NCBI GenBank assembly: GCA_015680685.1
Contig: MNCI01034925.1
Coordinates: 59,622 to 123,621 of the forward strand
DNA from: Gnetum montanum
Taxonomy: Eukaryota > Streptophyta > Gnetopsida > Gnetales > Gnetaceae
Length of the DNA stretch: 64,000 nucleotides
Reading direction: 5' to 3'
A model generated the notes under the pieces. It did not search any database. It saw only the letters and a list, made by a program, of their open reading frames with translations, and was not told where the DNA came from. The position numbers were made by a program, and so were the translations under genes. This document shows, in pieces, positions 10,822 through 21,700 of the stretch (position 1 is the stretch's first letter; each line of letters starts with the position of its first letter).

Positions 10822-11920
10822 TCAAATGTAGTATAGCTTGAGGTACGAGTGATTCCCTGGATTTGCGAACTCGTTTTCGTCCATGTCTACTAGCTTGAAG
10901 GCCCCATTTCCAAAGGCTTTTGTGACCATGTATGGACCTTCCCAGTTAGCTGAGAATTTGTTCATATGCTCATGGAAAGCCTTGAAAATAAGGTATCCCT
11001 TCTATATTGTTTTTTGATGTGGATTTGCATGATGTTTTTGCCATTACTTGTTTTGGTAATGCTCTATGTGACCCAGTGTTTGTGCATGCTCCTCCTCTAG
11101 TGAGTCGAGGTCGATGATCCTCAACTCATTATTCTAGGCTTCACTCATGATATTTGATAGGATCATCTAGAGTGATGGTACCTACAAATCAAGAGGTAAC
11201 ACCGCTTTAGATCCATAAACAAGACTATAAGGTGTCTTACCTGTTGCAGTCCTGCATATCGTCCTGTAAGCCCACAACACATAGAGGATTTGCTCATGCC
11301 ATCGCCTCTTGCTGTTGTTACGAATTTTTTTCAAAAGGTTGATGATGGACTTATTTTTAGCCTCTTCTTGTCCATTCCCCCATGGATAATATGGCAAGGA
11401 GAATAATTTTCTGATGCCAAGATTGCTACAAAAGGTTTGAGTTTCCGTACGACTGAATTGTGGCTTGTTGTCAATCACAGTAGTCATGGGAAGCCCAAAC
11501 CTTGTCACAATGTTGTCCAAGATGAAGTGGCAAATCTACTAAGATGTAGTCTTCCTCAAGGGGATAGCTTCCACCCACTTAGTAAAATGTTCAATGGTGA
11601 TGATGATGAAGCTATGCCCTACGAAGGACTTAGGCGTGATAGGTCCTATGAGGTCTAGTCCCCATCACTGGAAATGCCATGTGATCTACGTTGGATGCAG
11701 CCCTATAGGTGAAACATGTATGAGATTTGTGTATCATTGGCACATATCACATGACTTTGGCTAGGAAATCATGCTCCATGTGAGGCCAGTAATACCCTAG
11801 ACATCTAATTTTTGCATTCATAGCCCTTGGTGCTATGTGTCCACCACACATTCATTCATGTACTTCATTAATTACCTTCTGCACTTGCTCCTCATTTACG
11901 CATGCCAGCTGTATCCTATC
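10822..11920 (-). pseudogene. Integrase of element A (zinc finger, DDE core, C-terminal domain), inactivated
   Basis: Integrase joins the cDNA to host DNA. An HHCC-like zinc region is visible at about 11900-11720 (INEVHE, GYYWPHMEHDF). The core includes VIDNKPQF, where the second catalytic Asp of the DDE triad is kept, and GQEEAKNKS with the Glu, in the open frame at 11520-11182. The C-terminal module (NWEGPYMVTKAFGNGAFKL) ends with a stop at 10824-10822, the natural end of pol. The stretch with the first catalytic Asp is badly damaged, and TAG stops are frequent. No chromodomain follows, consistent with a Tat-clade element. Confidence 0.75.
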
Positions 11921-12100
11921 ATAGGAGCGTTTGCACAGGGTGTTGTCTCCCATGAGCACATATTGCTAAGCATGCTTTTGAATCGCATCTCTCTGGGTAG
12001 ATCTCAATCCGCTTGGGGGCTCGCTGTGTTGTAGGTAGGTTTTAATGTTGGAGTACCACTCCTGGGTATCCACAGTGCTAACAGAGGCTATGTGTCCTGC

Positions 12101-12580
12101 CTAAGTGATAGGCTCTGTACACTCGATAATCAAAGTTGTAAAACTTGTGAACAAGTGTGATGGAATATTTAATACTAGGGTGGCTAAGGTATCTGCTACG
12201 ATGTTTTCGTTGTGTGGCATGTGTTGCACGTCCGTAGTTGCAAATTGTTTGAGCAAATTTTTTGCTAGTTTGCAGTAGGGTTGTAGGTGTGTAGCCTTGC
12301 AAGCGTAGACCCTGGTGATTTGATTTACAACTATTTGTGAATCCCTGCTAATCACCAAGTATTGTATGCTTAATGCTTGGGTAGCTAATAGGCCCCTGAG
12401 GAGCCCCTCATACTCTTCCATGTTGTTTGTACAAGGGAACGTAAAATGATAAGAAAAGGGATGCATTTCCCTAGAGGAGAACGTAATGACAATAGTTGAA
12501 CTACCGCCTCGCATGGTCGAGGTGCCGTCAAAATGCAAGGTAGCTTCAAGATGCAATGAGATGGCATTGATAGTGCTAAC
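12101..12580 (-). pseudogene. Second (archaeal-type) RNase H of element A
   Basis: The open frame at 12556-12101 gives the complete additional RNase H typical of the Tat clade. It opens with LHFDGTSTMRGG (first catalytic Asp). Then follow CTNNMEEYEGLLRGLLA (Glu), ISRDSQIVVNQI (Asp), and HNENIVADTLATL (final Asp region). All four acidic positions are present and the 150 codons are uninterrupted, making it the best-preserved piece of A's pol. It lies between the standard RNase H (12640-13060) and integrase, the diagnostic order for Tat/Ogre elements. Confidence 0.85.
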
Positions 12581-12639
12581 ATGCTCATCTAGGAATTTGG
12601 GGCCTATGATCGCCTAGTCGTTGATGGGTGAGGTCATAA

Positions 12640-13060
12640 GTTGCATTGCTATGGCTTGACCTTTCATCGACGATTGGCTCACATAGTGTAAATCGAATTA
12701 TGCTATTATTTCTTTCCACCAAGCTATCCTACTACTTTCATACAGATTGTTTGTTATAGCCCGGAGTATGTTGCTCTTGCAAAAAATGTTGATTTTGCTA
12801 AGAAATAGGTAGTGTCTCCACTTTTTCAATGCAAACACTAAGGCAAGGAAGTTTATGTCTACATCTATGTATTTTGCTTCATATGCTATTAATGCATGAC
12901 TTAGGTAGTACACTGGTATTTTAGAATCGTCATCCCATTTCTGACATAATAATGCCACAATAGACATGTCTGAGGTGGCAAGGTAGATGAAGAAAGGTCT
13001 ATCCCTCTGTGGTAGGTAAATAGTTTGGAGGTGCAAGAGATCTTTCTTTAGATCATCGAA
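12640..13060 (-). pseudogene. RNase H domain of element A
   Basis: The open frame at 13036-12698 begins in the RT-RNase H connection (FFIYLATSDMSI) and runs through VYYLSHALIAYEAKY and LALVFALKKWRHYLFLSK, both standard gypsy RNase H blocks. The usual catalytic Asp in the DAS-type motif appears as ATSD here. It degrades RNA in RNA/DNA hybrids in intact elements. It is followed after a stop by a linker and then the second RNase H. Confidence 0.75.
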
Positions 13061-13880
13061 GGCTTGTTGGCATTGTGGTATCCATTCAAAATTAACCCCT
13101 TTTTTAGTAGATGTTGCATGGGGTGTAACTTGTCAGTCAATTTTGCTATAAAACTTCTAATGAACTGCACTCTACCTTGCAGCCTGCGTAATTCCTTAAG
13201 ATTTGTAGGTGGCACTAGGTTGACAATGGCCTTTACTTTGTCAAGGTCCACTCGTATTTTGGCCTCCAATACTACAAACCCTAACATGCTTCAAGTTCTC
13301 ATGCCGAAGACACACTTTTTAGGATTGAGACAGAAGTCGTGCATCTGGCAACACTTGAGGACTATACCTAGGTGGTTGGGATGATCAGCGACTTCTTTAG
13401 ATTTCACCGTTATGTCATCCACATAGTCGTTCAATGTTTCTAAGATGTAATCGCTAAAGATGTAAGTCATGGCTCGCTGGTAGGTTGCTCTAGCATTCTT
13501 GAGCCCAAAAGGCATCATAGTGTAACAAAAGGTACCCCATGGGGTCATAAAGGTTGTTGTTAATTAATGCTCTGGGTTAATGCAAATTTGGTTGTAGCTA
13601 GAGAAACCATCCATGAAGGATAACAGAGCATGACCAACCATAGTGTTAATGAGTTGATCGATACTTGGAAGTGGGAAATCATCTTTGATCATTGCCTTTT
13701 TCAAATCCTAGAAGTCTATACAGATTCGTATTCCTCCCATTTTCTTAGAAACTACAATGATGTTGGACACTCATTCTGAGTAAGCAACTACCCGAATGAA
13801 ACCATCCTGGTATAGCTTAGTGATTTCATCCCTTACGGCTAGTGCGATCTCTATTTAACCTTATGAGCCTTCTGCTTAAC
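13048..13880 (-). pseudogene. Reverse transcriptase of element A
   Basis: The palm motif YVDD is intact in the frame 13548-13291 (ETLNDYVDDITVKSKE), preceded by the block MMPFGLKNARATYQRA. The thumb and connection follow in 13287-13048 (VDLDKVKAIVNLVPP, LKELRRLQGRVQFIRSFIAK). Upstream finger motifs are readable between 13860 and 13560 but broken by stops and frameshifts. The enzyme copies genomic RNA into DNA inside the virus-like particle. The catalytic Asp pair survives, but the reading frame does not. Confidence 0.8.
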
Positions 13881-14303
13881 CTCTTTCATGTGGGGGTCTA
13901 ACATGATGTTGTGTTGTATCAGCCTCAGATCTAAACCTGGCATGTCACTGTATGACCATGCAAATACTTTAATGTTATCTTGCAGAATTTTGGCTACATC
14001 TTTGTGCATTTGCAAATCTAGGAGAGAACTAAGTTTCAACATTTTTATTTTCCCCTTGGATGTGGTCACAGGTGTTTCGATGAGAGGGTCCTTAGTTACA
14101 TTCTTGGCCTCTAAATCTAGGGCTTGAACCAGATGCTCAGGCCAGTCTGGGGATGCTTCTAAGGATGCTATGACGCTAACTGCAGATGACTCCCAATCTA
14201 TTAGCTCTAGGTTCAGTTGTCTCGCGAGTTTTCCATGTGGACTTGCTAAAGCTAAAGGTGAAGAGAGATCATGATGGATTTCCATTCTCATCCAACCTTC
14301 CAA
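13851..14303 (-). pseudogene. N-terminal part of element A pol upstream of RT
   Basis: A 150-codon frame precedes the RT fingers. It contains TKDPLIETPVTTS, then AKILQDNIKVFAWSYSDMPG, the conserved block that precedes gypsy RTs (FAWsxxDMPG), and IQHNIMLDPHMKEVKQK leading into the fingers. The protease is not here: it lies 6 kb upstream at 20334-20840, so protease and RT are separated by the antisense gene. In Ogre elements an intron is known between these two domains; a splice joining them here is inference. Confidence 0.75.
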
Positions 14304-14432
14304 AACGAAATGAAATTCTAGTCAAGAGGTACTTGTTCGTAGTAACTATGCATAGTGAAAATTTGCAAAGTAGCAATGAAATGTGAACAATCAAGATAAA
14401 TGCAAAGTGTGATAGAAAGCTTAAGGTCTAAT

Positions 14433-14880
14433 AGTTTAATGTCATGGCAGACTACTTGGAAGTAAAAGTGCAAAACTACTAATGTAAGAATGTAAAACTG
14501 CTAATGTAAAAATGCAAAAACTGCTAGTTTAATGTCTTTGTGGACTGCCAATAGGTTAAAGTATTAGTTTAAGGTTGTTACGGACCGCCTAGATGTGAAA
14601 ATGCAAAATCGCTAGTATAGAGAATAAAAAGTTATAAAAGAGTGCAAAGTTGCTAATGCAAAAATGTGAAACTACTAGTTTAATGTCTTTGCAGACTGCT
14701 AACACGTGTAAGGGTCAAAACTGCTAGTTTAATGTCTTTGCGGACCGCTAACTAGATTTGAACCATGCGTAACAATTACTAGTTTAAGGTCTTTTTGGAC
14801 TGCTAATTAGATTAAGACTATGCATTAGGATTGCTAGTTTAAGGTCTTTTCAAACCACCTAGGGAGATATTTTTTGTGAA
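14433..14880 (+). repeat. Hairpin-module array, GTC/GAC class, between A pol and antisense gene
   Basis: About seven units read CTAGTTTAATGTCTTTGCGG + AC and variants: stem GTC, 6-nt loop, stem GAC, preceded by TAGTTTAA. They are spaced by short A-rich stretches such as AAAATGCAAAA. One unit has GGTT-GTTACG-GACC, where G-U pairing would keep an RNA stem. The array ends about 160 bp upstream of the TATA box of the antisense gene. Confidence 0.75.
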
Positions 14881-15040
14881 GGAAAATGGCTAGTTTGAAG
14901 CATGTCAAGGCTCTTCGTCCAAGCCCATCTATTTTAATGCGAACAGTGCTACCATGTCATCATAGGAATTCTACACTACACAGCATACTCTGCATTAAGC
15001 GGGAGAGAGAATGGCAAGTTTCCCTTTTTTCCATTATGGC

Positions 15041-15050
15041 TATAAATAGG
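15041..15050 (+). promoter_or_regulatory. TATA box of the antisense gene
   Basis: TATAAATAGG is a canonical plant TATA box, 154 bp upstream of the ATG at 15204. Expected transcription start would fall near 15070-15080, giving a leader of about 130 nt. The leader contains a direct repeat CACATTCG(A/G)AGC(G/A)CAGAG at about 15101 and 15120. The promoter points against the retroelement's own transcription. Confidence 0.6.
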
Positions 15051-16709
15051 GATTAACCCCTAGTAAACTTGTCATTTTCATCATAACAACGCAAGAGCCA
15101 CATTCGAAGCGCAGAGCCCACATTCGGAGCACAGAGTGATTGTATCAATAGAGAGTAAGGCAATTTTAGCATAGCAACGAGAAAAGAGTCAGCAGGCAAG
15201 ACGATGGCTCCCAAGAAAGAATGCAAATACCCAGCACTCGCTAAGGTCAATGAAGTGAAGGAAATCCTAGGGTGCGTGACATAGGCACATGTCACGGTGC
15301 GAGAGGAGATGTCATTAACCCAATAGGCTGCTATGCTTCCCTTGTTTTCTCATGATTCTGTTATTGCTTTTTTTTTCTTGTTTTTGTTTAGCTTTCTATG
15401 TTTTTTCTATTATTGTGTTGCTATTTTTTTGGCCCTTACACTGTTGTTGTTGCTATTTTAGCTACAATGGATGTACAAATGCTACGCTAAGGTTGCATGC
15501 AAAATTACCTAGACTGCCATCACTGCAGCTATCATTACCATAGAGGCTTGGATGATTTAAGCTACTTGGCATGTAAATAGTGTAGCGTAGGACCTTCAGG
15601 AAGGTTTGGCCATGTGTGACGTGATAGTGTAACATGTTTTCTATCACGACATAATGTTAATCGCTTTGTTAGGGCTAATTGCTTTGTTGTTATGCTAAGC
15701 TAATTTTTCTATGCTATTGCCTTCATGTTTTTGCTACGCTATGTGCATGAAGAGAATCATGCTACACTATTTTCTAGAATGCTAGTTTTTCTACACTATG
15801 TATGTATTGCACTCAGACATGATGTTAACATTTGCTATTATGTTGTGTAGAGTAGCTCTAAGGCCAATTTTGATTATCCTAGAAATTGTAGGGGTCCTAT
15901 GCTGCATGAGCAGACCAGTGGCCAATGTTCCTCCCCCCATACACATGTGGGGGATCAGGTAGTCTAGTTCTAGGAGGGAGCACGAGAGTTCCTACAATTT
16001 CTCCTCCAATGCTTCAGTGTGATCGGTTGTCACATCTTGTAGAGGAGTTAGCGACTGCCATAACAGGAACCCTATTGCCTAAGGCAAATAAGGGTATTCT
16101 AAGATTTTTGACAAATGGGGCAATTAGCAGTGGGTAGGGAGAAGGGTCCAGTCAGTGCCCAAAAAATTTGAGGTGTTTGGCTTGGATCTAGGATATGCCC
16201 GAGTATAATTGCTACCATCTCTACAACACTTTGTTTATTGCACGGCATATGGGAACATGCTTCCAAAACCCACCAGGAACCATTTACAGTGCTGGCAGGT
16301 GAGTTTTGTAGCCATGTTCTGCTACACTATGCGATGTTTGCTACGCTAGTCAAATGTTAACAGTGCATTTTTGTTACCAAGTTTTACATCAATGAGGAGG
16401 GGCTTCATGGTGATATGGATGCGTTGAAACTAACATAGATGGTCGTGTGGGAGTTTTCTTCCACTGAGAATATACACATAGGTGTGATAGGCCAATGCGA
16501 GGGTGAGTACCATACCTACCCAACCCAGTATCCCAAACTCTATAATAGATGCAAGGAGTCCAGTTGGTTGGATGAGGGATGGGCACCCTTTAAACTGATC
16601 ACCGTTGAACATGTCTTAGTTAATCTTCTGTCATTCCTGTCACCGTATAAGCCTAGTAAGCTAAGTAGTAGTTAATGCATGTTCAAGTGTCATTGCTATT
16701 TTTCTTCTA

Positions 16710-17342
16710 TTGGTGCTTTGCTTAAATTTTTTTTCTCTTTTTGTGTTTTTATGTTTTTTGTGTTTGTTTGTGCTAACTGCTTTTGTGCAAACTACTACAG
16801 GGGCGAAGAAGTCCCAGGAGGTGACAATGATAACCACTGGGAGCCAGGAGGCAAAAATATACTTCAAGTATGGGGAGGTAGATGAAAGCCAACGTTGGAT
16901 ATGCAGTGTGGCCTCGGAATCTCTGATCAAGCATCTTCAAGATGCTGGGCTCATGGATTTGTTCCTAGCCCCAAATCCAAGCATCCTTGCCACTGAGATG
17001 CTTGCCTTAGCTATCTCCTTTTCCAACAAGGCGGACCGCTTCTGCACACGTGTACATGGTGTGCGGGTGGTCCTTGAAATCAATGACCAGCTATTCATGG
17101 ACCTTTTCAATGTCCCTGTTGATGGTATTCTCATAGGGTCAAAGACCAAGAAAGAGGTGAACCATCAGAAGGAGGACATTGAGGAGTGGCTAGGGGTTGC
17201 AAAAGAGAAAAAGGGAATCCCCATGGATAAGGTTAGGCCAAGACCCACCAAAGAGGTTTATCTCATCTTCCATGCTCATGCATTCCCCCAGCTACTTTCC
17301 CAAGGAATGATCCTTGGGATTGAGCATGCTTGGATAATGTAG
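16710..17342 (+). CDS. Longest open segment (exon 4 core) of the antisense gene
   Basis: This 210-codon frame is the longest in the window. Its first 30 codons (Phe-rich) are read through the intron 16656-16800, whose T-rich sequence mimics a membrane segment; the true exon probably starts at 16801 after ACTACTACAG. From there: AKKSQEVTMITTG, then FKYGEVDESQRWICSVASES, LIKHLQDAGLMDLFLAPNPS, and RVHGVRVVLEINDQLFMDLF. After the TAG at 17340 the same frame continues coding-like (FHFNVHYTFYIACLRRFMEF) with further stops to about 17850. I recognise only a general similarity to extra ORFs of plant gypsy elements. Confidence 0.5.
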   Translation: MVLCLNFFSLFVFLCFLCLFVLTAFVQTTTGAKKSQEVTMITTGSQEAKIYFKYGEVDESQRWICSVASESLIKHLQDAGLMDLFLAPNPSILATEMLALAISFSNKADRFCTRVHGVRVVLEINDQLFMDLFNVPVDGILIGSKTKKEVNHQKEDIEEWLGVAKEKKGIPMDKVRPRPTKEVYLIFHAHAFPQLLSQGMILGIEHAWIM

Positions 17343-17948
17343 GAGGTCATGGAAGAGGGGGCTCGCTACAACTAGGCTAGGTATCTGTGCAAGGGTCTAC
17401 AAACTAAAATCATCAGGCTTCATAAGAAGTAGGAGTTTCATTTCAATGTGCACTACACCTTTTACATAGCCTGCTTGCGGCGTTTCATGGAGTTTTTCGT
17501 AGTCCATGAGAACGAAGCCTGGGTTATGCAAAATCGCAATCAGATTTTCAAACCGTGGAACTGCCAAATCCTCCAAACCACCCAAGCCTAAGATCCCCCA
17601 GAAGCTATTGGGGAGTTGTTCTCTATGACGACTAAGGATTGAGTGGCCCAAAACTTTCATGGCCAAGAAAACATGGAAGAGGCGCCCCCTACTGCCACCG
17701 ATAGCGTATCGTAGGGAAAGTGCCTCATCGTCGAAACAGTGGCCACCAAGATGTAGCAAAAGAGGCATCAACCAGCTGAGGAGACCCTCTATACAGAAGA
17801 ATAAGAGGGGCAAACACTTTTTTTAAGCTATTCAGGATGCAACCCCCCATCAGTAAATGCTTTTGCTTATGCTTACTTCCTCACCTACTTTGTTAATGCC
17901 TGCTACGCTACGCAGCGTAGCATAACATAGCACCTACTTTAAGCTAAC

Positions 17949-18353
17949 TTGTTTTACGCTAATGCAAATATGTTTTTGCTACCAGTGGAAGAAGAAGAAG
18001 AAGAAGGTGAGGAAGAGGTGTCAACCCCCAAGACAAGGGCGACAAATAAAGAAACGAAGGCCCCAATCTCAGAGGAAAGGACCCCGGTCAAGAAGGAAAG
18101 AGTTCTTGTCACTAAGAAAGGGACTCTTGTTGTCAAGGAAAATCCTCCTACTAATGAGGACATTTTTGGAGATGAAGAGGAGTCTCCTATGGATGAGGAG
18201 GATGTTGGTGCCTCAAAAGGAAAGGCACTAGCAAATAAAGAAGAAACTTGCATCAACCTAGAAGGGACTTCTGCTAGAGATCCCTTTGCCGAACATAGTT
18301 TAGCATCGAGAGAACAGACAAACACCAAGGATGCTGCCATGGTTTTGAGTTAG
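17949..18353 (+). CDS. Acidic, Lys-rich exon 5 of the antisense gene
   Basis: The 134-codon frame contains PVEEEEEEGEEEVSTPKTRA followed by repeated Lys/Glu/Thr/Pro phrases (KKERVLVTKKGTLVVKE). Low complexity and charge suggest a disordered linker. The real exon probably begins at 17986 after the acceptor GCTACCAG. It continues past a TAG at 18351 to the donor at 18453/18454, then joins exon 6 in frame through a split Gly codon. The open frame on the opposite strand is a composition artefact. Confidence 0.45.
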   Translation: MFYANANMFLLPVEEEEEEGEEEVSTPKTRATNKETKAPISEERTPVKKERVLVTKKGTLVVKENPPTNEDIFGDEEESPMDEEDVGASKGKALANKEETCINLEGTSARDPFAEHSLASREQTNTKDAAMVLS

Positions 18354-19943
18354 AAAGGAGGGGAATTACAATTAGATGCTGGTGATTTTGACAATGTATG
18401 CGATAATGTGTCAATGGATGATCCCCCTGTTATCACCCCCAGGGGTTTACTGGGTAGGAGCTCTTGCACTGTCGTTTACGTTACTCATAGCCTTGTCATA
18501 GTTTACCTTGGTCATTACTGACGCATTTAGTTGTATGATAGACACCATTGTTAATGCTATAGGACCTCCTCTGATTCATTTGGAACCATGGGCCAAGACC
18601 CCCGACAAGTTTACATTCATGTAAGGGATCGTCGATGACATGATCGGCCATCTCAAATAGGTTGATCCTGAAGTGGGCAGGTAAAGTACCTACACTAGGC
18701 TCTTTTGTGTTGCTATGCTAGAGTTCTTGAGTTTGCTAACCTTTCTACGCTAATGTGACTGATGCGCTCTTTGTGTTGTTACAGCCTCTTGACTCAAATG
18801 GGACCTAGCATGGGCATTGAAAGTTGTTGTCATTCCTATATTCTCACCCGAAGTGGCCGAGGTGCCTCATCGCATATATGACAAGGCTAGCAAATGCACT
18901 TTGCACTTGGCACACTCCTTGTGGGAGTGTAGGTGTGTTAATGAGGACCTATGGAAATGGGTCCAGAAAGCTAAGAAAGAGAAGGCTGAACTGAGCACCG
19001 AAGTGGGAGACCTCAAATCGAGGAATGAATTCCTCATAGCCCGTGATACTAATGATGGCAATTAGCGCACGACTATGATAGATTATGCTAGATATTGGAC
19101 AGTCATGTGACAAAACAATGAAGCCACCTGAGAAATAATAAAATAGCAAATGCAGATGGACTTGTTGGCCCAGAAGAACCAAGATTGGAAGGACTACAAT
19201 GCCAAAGTTTACGAGTGGGGGCAGTCCTAGAAAAACCATAAACACATGTATAAACTGGAACGTGCCACCTACTGCGAACTATATAGAGATGCTTCTGTGG
19301 AGGCATTTACTTACAAAGCATTCATAAATGCCATTTGCATTTCTAAGGCCTATAATAAGTTCAAGGAGTAGGTAAAGGTCACTGAATTTCCTGAACAGGA
19401 AGTGGATCTTCCCATAGGTGAGACCGTTACTGCCTCCTTTTCTTCAAGACCGCCAAGATGGATGACTGTTGAAAAGGAGAAAGCTTCTACAGATGCTAAA
19501 CCAAGTGAGAGGCACTAGGCGAATATCATGAAGGAAGAGATCTAGAACCACCTTGGGCTCGATTTGGATCGCATACCCTTCGAAACAGATGCAGGGTCGT
19601 CTTGGGTTAGTCATTTTTTACTATAGAAAAGGCTTATGCTATCTTTCGTGTTGCTCTAGCTGACTACTTTACTTTTACAATGTAGGTTCTAGATGAAGAT
19701 GTAGGGCCCATAGAGGGCATAAATGAAGAGGTAAACAAGGGAAATGCAAAGGAAGACAATGTGGAAGGAAATGATGTAGGAGCAAATGACGCGGGCGAAG
19801 ATGATGCAGATGAAGATGACCCATGATAGCATGGGATTTTTTGAAATTTTAAATTTTTTGTAAAACTTTTACAAACATTGGAAAGACTTTAATGAAAATT
19901 GGTTTTATGTTATGTTATGTGTTTATTTTCTTTTTTGATGTTT

Positions 19944-20100
19944 TAGTTTTAGGCCATTTCAAGCCCCTACTAGTTTTTAGCCATTTCGGGCCATAGTGTA
20001 GTTTTAGGCCATTTCGGGCCATAGCATGGTAGCGTAGTTTTAGGCCACTTCGGGCCATTGTGTGGTAGCATAGTTTTAGGCCATTTTAGGCCATGGCATA
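19944..20100 (+). repeat. Hairpin-module array, GGCC class, between antisense gene and A protease
   Basis: About five units of TAGTTTTAGGCCATTTCGGG + CC: linker TAGTTTTA, stem GGCC, 6-nt loop ATTTCG, stem GGCC (for example 20007-20020). The array lies just downstream of the end of the antisense gene. The equivalent place in element B (28915-29380) carries the same class in the opposite orientation, as expected from B's opposite strand. Confidence 0.8.
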
Positions 20101-20333
20101 GTAGGGGAGTGATACGCTAATGATTTAGAAAACGACTAATTAATACCTAGTGTAGAAAGATGGATGCAAAAAAAAAGGTGGTAAATGTACAAAGGATATA
20201 ACTACTTCTTAACCCATCGTCAAGTGGGTGAGGCGTAAGGCTAAGATACTTTGTTTCAACCTTCATTTACATCATTGTCCTCCACCTGGAAGGGCAACTC
20301 AATCCACACACTTTCATTTTTTGAATCGGTGTG

Positions 20334-20840
20334 CTAAGTCGATTCTCTTGTCAAATGGTTAGTTTTTACAGAGACAGGTGCTTCACTCTCAGAGGTTATG
20401 ACGTCTGAGCCCTGTTCCATATCCACGTTGTTGATAGCTTGTGTTGCTACCTCATAGCCATGGATTACCACCTCCCTTCCTACATAGGGTAGATGGATCT
20501 CCTGATGGATAGGTGAAGAAAAAGCCCTAAGTTGTACTAACCATGACCTTCTTGGAATCAGGTTAAACTCAGGAATCTCTTCAACCATGATGAATGTTGC
20601 ATTTGTGGGGAACTGGTCCCCTACCACAAAGTCAATATGGATCGTGCCTTTTACCACAACCCGTGCCCCATTGAACAAATTTAAGAATGACGTTGTTGTG
20701 GGTCTGATCTAGTTGATCAAACCTAGCTTGTCCACAATAGGGAAAGGGATGACGTTAGTAGCAGTTCCATCATCGACATGTACCATTCAAATCTTATGTT
20801 GACCGACCTGGATTGTGATGAATAGAGGTTCTATTGTCAC
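20334..20840 (-). pseudogene. Aspartic protease of element A
   Basis: Retropepsin-like protease. The catalytic loop reads VHVDDGTATNVIP at about 20790-20735, then VKGTIHIDFVVGDQFPTNAT and FNLIPRRSWLVQL, the second conserved block that normally reads FNxILGRxWL. B (28141-28645) and C (33846-33361) have the same layout. TAG stops occur within the domain. It follows gag by a linker and is separated from RT by the antisense gene. Confidence 0.75.
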
Positions 20841-21700
20841 CTAACCCTTTTCAGGGTCTTCCCTAATGGAATCATCGTAAAAAGTCAATTGGAATGGCTT
20901 TGGTTCTACAAACGCAAAAGGAAGCATGACTGAATGGATCACCTTCTCTTCTACTAGCATGTTCTTGTCAACCAGAATTGCTATTAACATGTGGACCAAA
21001 TCCTCACAGTGTTCGGTAGATGTCATGATTAGGTCGTACAGGCTCAACGTAGTGTTTTTTTGTTTTAGAGCTTGCTTGACTTGGGAGAGGAAACCCAAGA
21101 GGTCTTGGCTACCTTCCAATTTACTACCTTTTTCCTCTTCCATTTGTCCCAGAAGATGAATTTCCTAAGGAGGGATAGTTTCGAGTTTGGGTTCAGGCCC
21201 TCTTGGACAAGGTGGCGAAGACTTTCCATTGGTAGCAATGTCATTTTTTGGCGACGCGGACGTAGATGCAGGGGGTAAGAGCATAGGATTGGAGGTACCT
21301 AGGGTGGTACCTTCCCTTGATGTCTCACTAGTGAAACACACTTCTCATTTCCTAGGATGAGAAGGTTGTAAGGCTATCTTATGTGGGGCGGGGGTTGTTG
21401 AGTGGCTTGGCCCCCTGATAACAAATGGAGCTAACGGTGTTAATGTGTGAGGCGGTGGTGTGGTTCTACTAACAAGTGGTCCAAGGGCAGATGCCCGAGG
21501 AATAGATGGTGCAAGGGGAGATGTCTAGAGAGGAACTCTCAGGTCAAAAGGTTTCCATGGACTTTGGTTAGCTACTGGTGGTGGTGGTGCGCTACACTGA
21601 GGCACATAGACTACAAACGGCTACTGGGGTCGTCTACAATTACTGTTAACATCGATGGTGTTGTTAATGTAACTAACATTGTTGGCATTGAGAGGGTCAA
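20841..21700 (-). pseudogene. gag-protease linker of element A
   Basis: A Pro/Ser-rich linker leads to the block LSLYDLIMTSTEHCEDLVHM in the frame 21143-20841. All three relatives share this block (B near 27929, SLYDLLMTSQTHREAMVHML; C near 34071, SLYDLVMNSTAHHEALAQIL), so it is a genuine family-specific domain of unknown role between the gag zinc knuckle and protease. Open frames on the + strand here are shadows. Confidence 0.6.

Larger units (their letters stand above)
15204..19826 (+). pseudogene. Antisense, intron-containing gene carried by element A
   Basis: I infer about eight exons: ~15204-15275, ~15892-16298, ~16364-16655, 16801-17852, 17986-18453, 18563-18680, 18785-19605 and 19686-19826. 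GT and AG sit at the intron ends. The frame is kept across junctions 16655/16801, 18453/18563 and 19605/19686. The central exon contains RVHGVRVVLEINDQLF and LFNVPVDG, resembling the plant-specific 'putative plant transposon protein' type found in extra ORFs of gypsy elements; function unknown. Exon 5 is acidic and Lys-rich, exon 7 has a coiled-coil-like stretch (WKWVQKAKKEKAELSTEVGD), and the last exon is Asp/Glu/Asn-rich and ends at TGA 19824. Exon 4 has about eight stops (five TAG), so this copy is dead. A plant-like 3' region follows. Confidence 0.65.

Noticed and set aside
16710-16800. N-terminal hydrophobic segment of the 210-codon ORF as signal peptide or membrane anchor
   Set aside because: It translates a T-rich intron ending in CTACTACAG; joining 16655 to 16801 keeps the upstream frame.
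17954-18340. 128-codon minus ORF opposite exon 5
   Set aside because: Complement of a Lys/Glu-rich low-complexity exon gives Ser/Leu/Phe-rich sequence; a composition effect.
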